This document shows, one piece after another, positions 15,001-18,830 of a stretch of DNA of 18,830 bases. Below the pieces are notes generated by a model, which ran no database searches, was not told the origin of the DNA, and worked only from the letters and a program-made list of their open reading frames with translations. The position numbers and the translations under genes were made by a program. Numbering within the stretch: position 1 is the stretch's first letter; each line of letters opens with the position of its first letter. The stretch lies in NCBI GenBank assembly GCA_964389685.1, contig CAYMFM010000078.1, positions 1 through 18,830 on the forward strand. The letters are read 5' to 3'. Origin of the DNA: G020353115 sp964389685. Its GTDB lineage: Bacteria > Bacteroidota > Bacteroidia > Bacteroidales > VadinHA17.

Positions 15001-16569
15001 ATGATCCAATTTTCTAAACAAGGTAAAAAGTCATTGGGGATTCTCCTGTTTATGGCTTGCTTCTCTGCACCATCTTCATTTGCACAAATGAATAACACAC
15101 TGTATCATATGAAGGGAGTACCCCAGAACCACTATCTTAATCCTGCCTTTCAGCCGAAATGTAATATCTATATCGGATTCCCGGCCCTCTCATCCATTTC
15201 ATTGGGGTATGACAACAACAGTTTTGACTTTGACGATATCATTTTCAAGGGTTCGGGAGAATTTGCCGACTCCCTTATTACACCCCTTCACCCATCCTAT
15301 GATACCGATCTTTTTCTGGACAAACTGCACGACCGCCTTTATATTTCTCCTGAAGTTAGTTTGAGCCTGCTGACGTTTGGTTTCAGATCGAAAGAGTGGT
15401 ATTTTACATTCGATCTTTCTGATGTAAATTCATTCAGACTTTCGCTTCCCAAAGATCTTTTTGGCATAATGCTTCAAGGGAATGGTGCTTATGTTGGCAA
15501 AACGGCTGATTTCAGTAATTTCAATGTCGACATAAACTATTACAGGCAGTACAGTGTGGGAGCATCCAGGAACATTACGGACAAACTCATTGCAGGGCTT
15601 AAAGGGAAATTGCTGTTTGGTAAGGCAAATTTTTCGTTTGATGATGTGGATATTGGGTTATACACTGACCCGGAGACCTATAACCTCTTGTTTCATTCGA
15701 AATTTACCATGCATAGTTCCGGGCCCTATGAGTTTACCGATTCCCTCGGCAATCCTGTTGATGTGCTTTATGCCACCTGGCTGGAATCACTTTTTTCCGG
15801 AGATATTGATTTGTCCGTTCTGGAGGGCACGGATGCATCCTATCTGTTAGAGCATGGCGGTAATCTTGGCTTTGCTGTGGATCTCGGTATGGAATACAGG
15901 CTGAATGACCGGATAAACTTCTCGGCAAGTGTTATTGACCTGGGATTTATCAAGTGGAAAAATGATGTGTACAGTTTCACACAGGATGGGAAATTTGAAT
16001 TTCAAGGTGTTGACATCAGTGAAGGGATATTGAGTGAGGACTTTGACAGCACCATGGATGCGGAATTTGAAAACCTGGGTGATTCCATCGTTGATATTTT
16101 TGAGCTTACGAGCTCGAATGATCCCTATACCACCTGGTTACCAACCAAGATATATATTGGCGGGACCTATCATATCCTTCCCAATGTAAGCGTGGGTCTT
16201 TTATCGCGATCGGAGATCTATGATGGGAAAATCCGTCAATCGTTTACCCTCTCAGCCAATACGTTGCTGGCGAATTTTTTCTCACTCAGTGTAAGTTATT
16301 CGATCATGAATTACTCCTACAATAACCTGGGAATCGGGATGGCGATCCGGGGTGGCCCAATCCAGCTTTACATTGTCACCGACCGAATTCCGTTGAGTTA
16401 TTCAATGATCGAGATTTCGGACAATGGTGATACGCAGAAGATCCCGATGTTTTTTGACCAGCGGACCCTGAATTTCAGGTTTGGTTTGAACCTTACCTTC
16501 GGCTGCAAGGCAAAGGGGCTGAAAGATAAACCGCTGGTTCCATCCTCCATCCTGGATCAGGTAGAATAG
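15001..16569 (+). CDS. DUF5723 family outer-membrane beta-barrel protein
   Basis: This is a 522-residue protein. The signal peptide ends at about residue 28 (SSFA-Q). The mature N-terminus, NNTLYHMKGVPQNHYLNPAFQPKCNIYIGFP, is the recognisable DUF5723 opening. It resembles the N-terminal NPA motif of PorP/SprF proteins. Many alternating strands with aromatic ends (for example YFTFDLSDVNSF, FSLSVSYSIMNYSYN, LGIGMAIRGGPIQLY, FRFGLNLTFG near the C-terminus) fit an outer-membrane barrel. Family members are found in Bacteroidota and have no established function. It is the third gene of the cluster, 34 nt after the lipoprotein gene, and is followed by a hairpin at 16606-16629. A T9SS-related or lipoprotein-presenting role is possible but unproven. 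Confidence 0.82.
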   Translation: MIQFSKQGKKSLGILLFMACFSAPSSFAQMNNTLYHMKGVPQNHYLNPAFQPKCNIYIGFPALSSISLGYDNNSFDFDDIIFKGSGEFADSLITPLHPSYDTDLFLDKLHDRLYISPEVSLSLLTFGFRSKEWYFTFDLSDVNSFRLSLPKDLFGIMLQGNGAYVGKTADFSNFNVDINYYRQYSVGASRNITDKLIAGLKGKLLFGKANFSFDDVDIGLYTDPETYNLLFHSKFTMHSSGPYEFTDSLGNPVDVLYATWLESLFSGDIDLSVLEGTDASYLLEHGGNLGFAVDLGMEYRLNDRINFSASVIDLGFIKWKNDVYSFTQDGKFEFQGVDISEGILSEDFDSTMDAEFENLGDSIVDIFELTSSNDPYTTWLPTKIYIGGTYHILPNVSVGLLSRSEIYDGKIRQSFTLSANTLLANFFSLSVSYSIMNYSYNNLGIGMAIRGGPIQLYIVTDRIPLSYSMIEISDNGDTQKIPMFFDQRTLNFRFGLNLTFGCKAKGLKDKPLVPSSILDQVE

Positions 16570-16605
16570 AGAATATTGTGTGCTTAAAAGGATTTGCTTT
16601 CGTGA

Positions 16606-16629
16606 CAATTGAGCCTCCCGGCTGAATTG
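16606..16629. terminator. Hairpin after the DUF5723 gene, possible weak terminator
   Basis: CAATTGAGCC (16606-16615) pairs with GGCTGAATTG (16620-16629) at nine of ten positions, with one G-G mismatch and a TCCC loop. No T run follows on either strand, so factor-independent termination would be poor. It could instead be an RNA-stability hairpin ending the upstream operon. Confidence 0.4.
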
Positions 16630-16701
16630 TAAAATGAGGGCTTCTTCAAAATCTTTCTCTAAAAATCCGTACCTTCATCAGCTGAATTAAATTTTTCCAA
16701 T

Positions 16702-16938
16702 ATGTTGGTTGGCCTGTTACGAACAATACTGATTATAATTGGGTTATATTACCTGATACGACTCCTGGTATGGTTGTTCAGGAAACCTGATACAACAGAA
16801 CATCGACACGGGCAAAAGGAACCTAACCAGAAAAAAAAGGAGGGAGATGTAACCATTGATTATATCCCCGATAAGAAAAAACATATCGGTAATGAGGATG
16901 GGGATTATGTTGATTTCGAAGAGGTGGATGACGAGTAG
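16702..16938 (+). CDS. Small DUF4834 family membrane protein
   Basis: This is a 78-residue protein with one N-terminal membrane helix (about 3-26, VGLLRTILIIIGLYYLIRLLVWLF) followed by a charged cytoplasmic-type tail. The conserved end pattern EGDVTIDY ... DGDYVDFEEVDDE is what identifies DUF4834, a short Bacteroidota family with no known function. The ATG is preceded by the AT-rich stretch AATTTTTCCAAT and no clear ribosome-binding site, as usual in this phylum. It lies 132 nt after the DUF5723 gene on the same strand and could be transcribed separately. The 73-nt convergent gap to the next minus-strand stop holds nothing recognised. Confidence 0.82.
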   Translation: MLVGLLRTILIIIGLYYLIRLLVWLFRKPDTTEHRHGQKEPNQKKKEGDVTIDYIPDKKKHIGNEDGDYVDFEEVDDE

Positions 16939-17011
16939 GCCTTCCTTTAATCAAGCGGGTAAACATATCCTGTTCCGTTTTCGGTGATTCCGCATTTCAC
17001 AATCGGTTAAG

Positions 17012-18238
17012 TTACTCCTGATCTGCCACATTGGTTCGGCGTTCCGTTTTTTCCTCTTCAAAAATGGATAGCCATGAATGAGCATCATTCGCGATGAGTG
17101 AAATTGATTTTCCCGGTCTGATCAGGAAATGGAAGGGATTGGAAATCCGCTCAATCATCAGGGGAAGTGCTGCGAAAGCCATGGAGACGGATAAATATAT
17201 TTTCCGGAATCCTTTTCTGATAAGAAAGGCTTTGATGATAGGATTTCGAATCTCAATGGAGATGGAAGAGAACCCTACGAAGATCAGGATCGCCCGCAAA
17301 CACATTTCAATTCCAATCCATATACCCGCTATTGAAAAAGCTTTCTCACTGCTGGATAAATTTTCCCAGAATAATCCAGCCAGAATGACCATCAGGAATA
17401 TCTGGATCCAGAAAAACGGCTTCCGGAACCGGTGGATCAGTGTCCTGTAATAGATCAGCGTGAAGCATGTATAAATCACTACAAAACCCAGGGCAATGTA
17501 AAAATTCATCCTGTTCAGGAGAAACATACCCATCAATACAGAGAACAGGTGACAAAAGAAAAGAGGAAGGGAAAATTTTTGTTGTTCAGGCAGGGTGAAT
17601 AACTCTTTTCCGGGATTATTAAGCTGTATGGACAGGGGCCTGGAAACCTCGATCTGTTTTGATTTCCTTCCAATCAGGTAACCGATTAAGGAAGAAATTA
17701 TACCTGCAATGATGTAAATGACCAGGAAAATAAGCAAGAGATTCCATGGACTGGATTCGGGCAGACGGAGCTGTCGTAATGCAAAGGAATAGATGTTTTC
17801 ATAGATCGGGATCAGGTTAAAGCCGTAATAAATTAACAGACTGATCACTTTGTGTAACAGGGTGCTGATCATTGCCAGAGCACCACCCAAGGCATAACTG
17901 AAGAACCAGTTCCTCCCGATACGGATGGTTAAATCCAGCAGGAGCGCTTCCGTAAAAATTCCGATCATTGGTCCCAGAATTACCGCACTGGGCGAGATCG
18001 ACTTCATGAGAGCACATACCAGGCCGGCACGCCAGATCAATCCTTTTTCCGGCCAGATCTGGTAAAAGGATATAAGGAAAATAATCCCTATAGCGGTTAA
18101 AATCGTTCCGGCAAAGGGGAATTTCAGGTTGTGTAAAAAACTGCCCAGAATGATCTCTACAGCAGCCCATAACCCACCGGTTACGGATGCTTTTATCCAC
18201 AATTGATCAAGCTGTGCTGTATCAGAGGTTCTGACCAT
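17012..18238 (-). CDS. Polytopic membrane protein, possible ECF transporter S-component/EcfT-like fusion
   Basis: This 408-residue integral membrane protein starts at the ATG at 18236-18238. The N-terminal half (about 13-190) has around five hydrophobic segments. Its stretch LIWRAGLVCALMKSISPSA, followed by VILGPMIGIFTEALLLD, looks like a substrate-binding S component. After a polar linker (191-222) the second half (225-365) has further helices and a segment, RNPIIKAFLIRKGFRKIYLS with AFAALPLMIERI, that recalls the coupling region of EcfT/CbiQ permeases. If right, it would be a single-chain S+T unit needing an ATPase encoded elsewhere. The gene begins 22 nt after the mobA stop on the same strand, so cotranscription is likely and a link to molybdenum or its cofactor can be proposed. 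I see the topology clearly; the family call is by resemblance only. Confidence 0.6.
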   Translation of the reverse strand: MVRTSDTAQLDQLWIKASVTGGLWAAVEIILGSFLHNLKFPFAGTILTAIGIIFLISFYQIWPEKGLIWRAGLVCALMKSISPSAVILGPMIGIFTEALLLDLTIRIGRNWFFSYALGGALAMISTLLHKVISLLIYYGFNLIPIYENIYSFALRQLRLPESSPWNLLLIFLVIYIIAGIISSLIGYLIGRKSKQIEVSRPLSIQLNNPGKELFTLPEQQKFSLPLFFCHLFSVLMGMFLLNRMNFYIALGFVVIYTCFTLIYYRTLIHRFRKPFFWIQIFLMVILAGLFWENLSSSEKAFSIAGIWIGIEMCLRAILIFVGFSSISIEIRNPIIKAFLIRKGFRKIYLSVSMAFAALPLMIERISNPFHFLIRPGKSISLIANDAHSWLSIFEEEKTERRTNVADQE

Positions 18239-18260
18239 CGGGGGGAAATTTGTTCTTCTC

Positions 18261-18830
18261 TTACTGTTTCTCGAAGTTTTTAAAACCTTCCGGTGTGTTT
18301 AAATTAATGAACTGATCCGGATCCTTATACACCGGAATGAACCGATATAATGTGGTTTCAATATAATCAATTAGTTTTACATTACCACCTTCGATGAAAC
18401 CCAGCATGGCCGTGGTGTTGTTTTTGTTATAATATCCAATAAGCGGTTCTGCGAACCCTGGTTTTGAAGCAGGCAGTACCACCTGGTATCCTTCTGCATT
18501 TTCCAGGAGATGTTGCATCAGGGCAGGAGTTACGAAAGGCGTATCGCACGATAATACCAGATTGTGTTCCGTTTCCGAGTGCAAAAGCGATGAGTAAATG
18601 CCACCCATTGGACCTGCTCCGGGGAGGATGTCGCTCTGAACCGGAAAACCCAGTTGATGATATGACAGGGAGTTGGTGCTGATGATGATCCCGGAACAAA
18701 TCCGTTGAAGGGTATCGATGGAGTATTGAATAAGCGGTTTGCCCTGAAAATCAGCCAGACCTTTATCAAAACCCATTCTTGAGCTGTTGCCTCCTGCCAG
18801 AATAATTCCTGTTACCTGTTGCGGATCCAT
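18261..18830 (-). CDS. mobA: Molybdenum cofactor guanylyltransferase
   Basis: This is a 189-residue cytoplasmic enzyme that transfers GMP from GTP to molybdopterin to make the guanine dinucleotide cofactor. The nucleotidyltransferase signature is GIILAGGNSSRMGFDKGL (8-24), with R18 and K23 expected to hold the triphosphate. QGKPLIQYSIDTL, the loop LPGAGPMGGIYSSL (69-82), the metal-binding aspartate in SCDTPF (94-99) and FINLNTPEGF (174-183) are all in place. The length is normal for MobA. The ATG is the last codon visible at the window edge; an upstream start cannot be excluded, though MDPQQVTGIILAGG is a natural beginning. It is followed after 22 nt by the membrane protein gene. Confidence 0.9.
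   Translation of the reverse strand: MDPQQVTGIILAGGNSSRMGFDKGLADFQGKPLIQYSIDTLQRICSGIIISTNSLSYHQLGFPVQSDILPGAGPMGGIYSSLLHSETEHNLVLSCDTPFVTPALMQHLLENAEGYQVVLPASKPGFAEPLIGYYNKNNTTAMLGFIEGGNVKLIDYIETTLYRFIPVYKDPDQFINLNTPEGFKNFEKQ

Overview
The window looks like a chromosomal stretch of an uncultured member of the Bacteroidota (Bacteroidales/Marinilabiliales-like), probably from a metagenome assembly. The evidence is a type IX secretion (T9SS) cargo protein with SprB repeats and a type B C-terminal sorting domain, a PorP/SprF-family partner, DUF5723 and DUF4834 proteins typical of the phylum, a promoter-like TAnnTTTG element ahead of one operon, and starts without clear Shine-Dalgarno sequences. 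A 100-N scaffold gap lies at 3471-3570. Taxonomy below phylum is inference.

Layout. Positions 1-7237 are on the minus strand, read right to left: rbfA (ribosome maturation), a class I SAM methyltransferase, a LolC/E-like FtsX permease, a roughly 1,110-residue SprB-repeat T9SS adhesin, and a PorP/SprF protein that runs off the left edge. The leader between the methyltransferase and the permease holds an 85-nt element that folds like a tRNA with an extended 12-bp closing helix. trpS (7380-8372, plus) diverges from rbfA. A hairpin terminator separates trpS from two minus-strand genes: a HAD hydrolase and an exported S51 peptidase of the cyanophycinase type.

From 10510 a tight plus-strand cluster encodes a membrane-anchored DUF3352-like/beta-propeller protein, a large lipoprotein and a DUF5723 outer-membrane barrel. 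It looks like an uncharacterised envelope module. A small DUF4834 membrane protein follows. The right end carries, on the minus strand, mobA (molybdenum cofactor guanylyltransferase) and a polytopic membrane protein whose two halves look like an ECF-type S component and an EcfT-like permease.

Points most worth following up: (i) the scaffold gap is flanked by an exact 55-nt overlap, and collapsing it restores one in-frame adhesin gene whose four-repeat cassette may be present in an unknown number of copies; (ii) the tRNA-like leader element; (iii) a structured three-way-junction inverted repeat in the divergent region at 10363-10438; (iv) the three-gene envelope operon; (v) the putative S+T fusion beside mobA. 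I saw no CRISPR array, transposase, rRNA gene or canonical functional tRNA.
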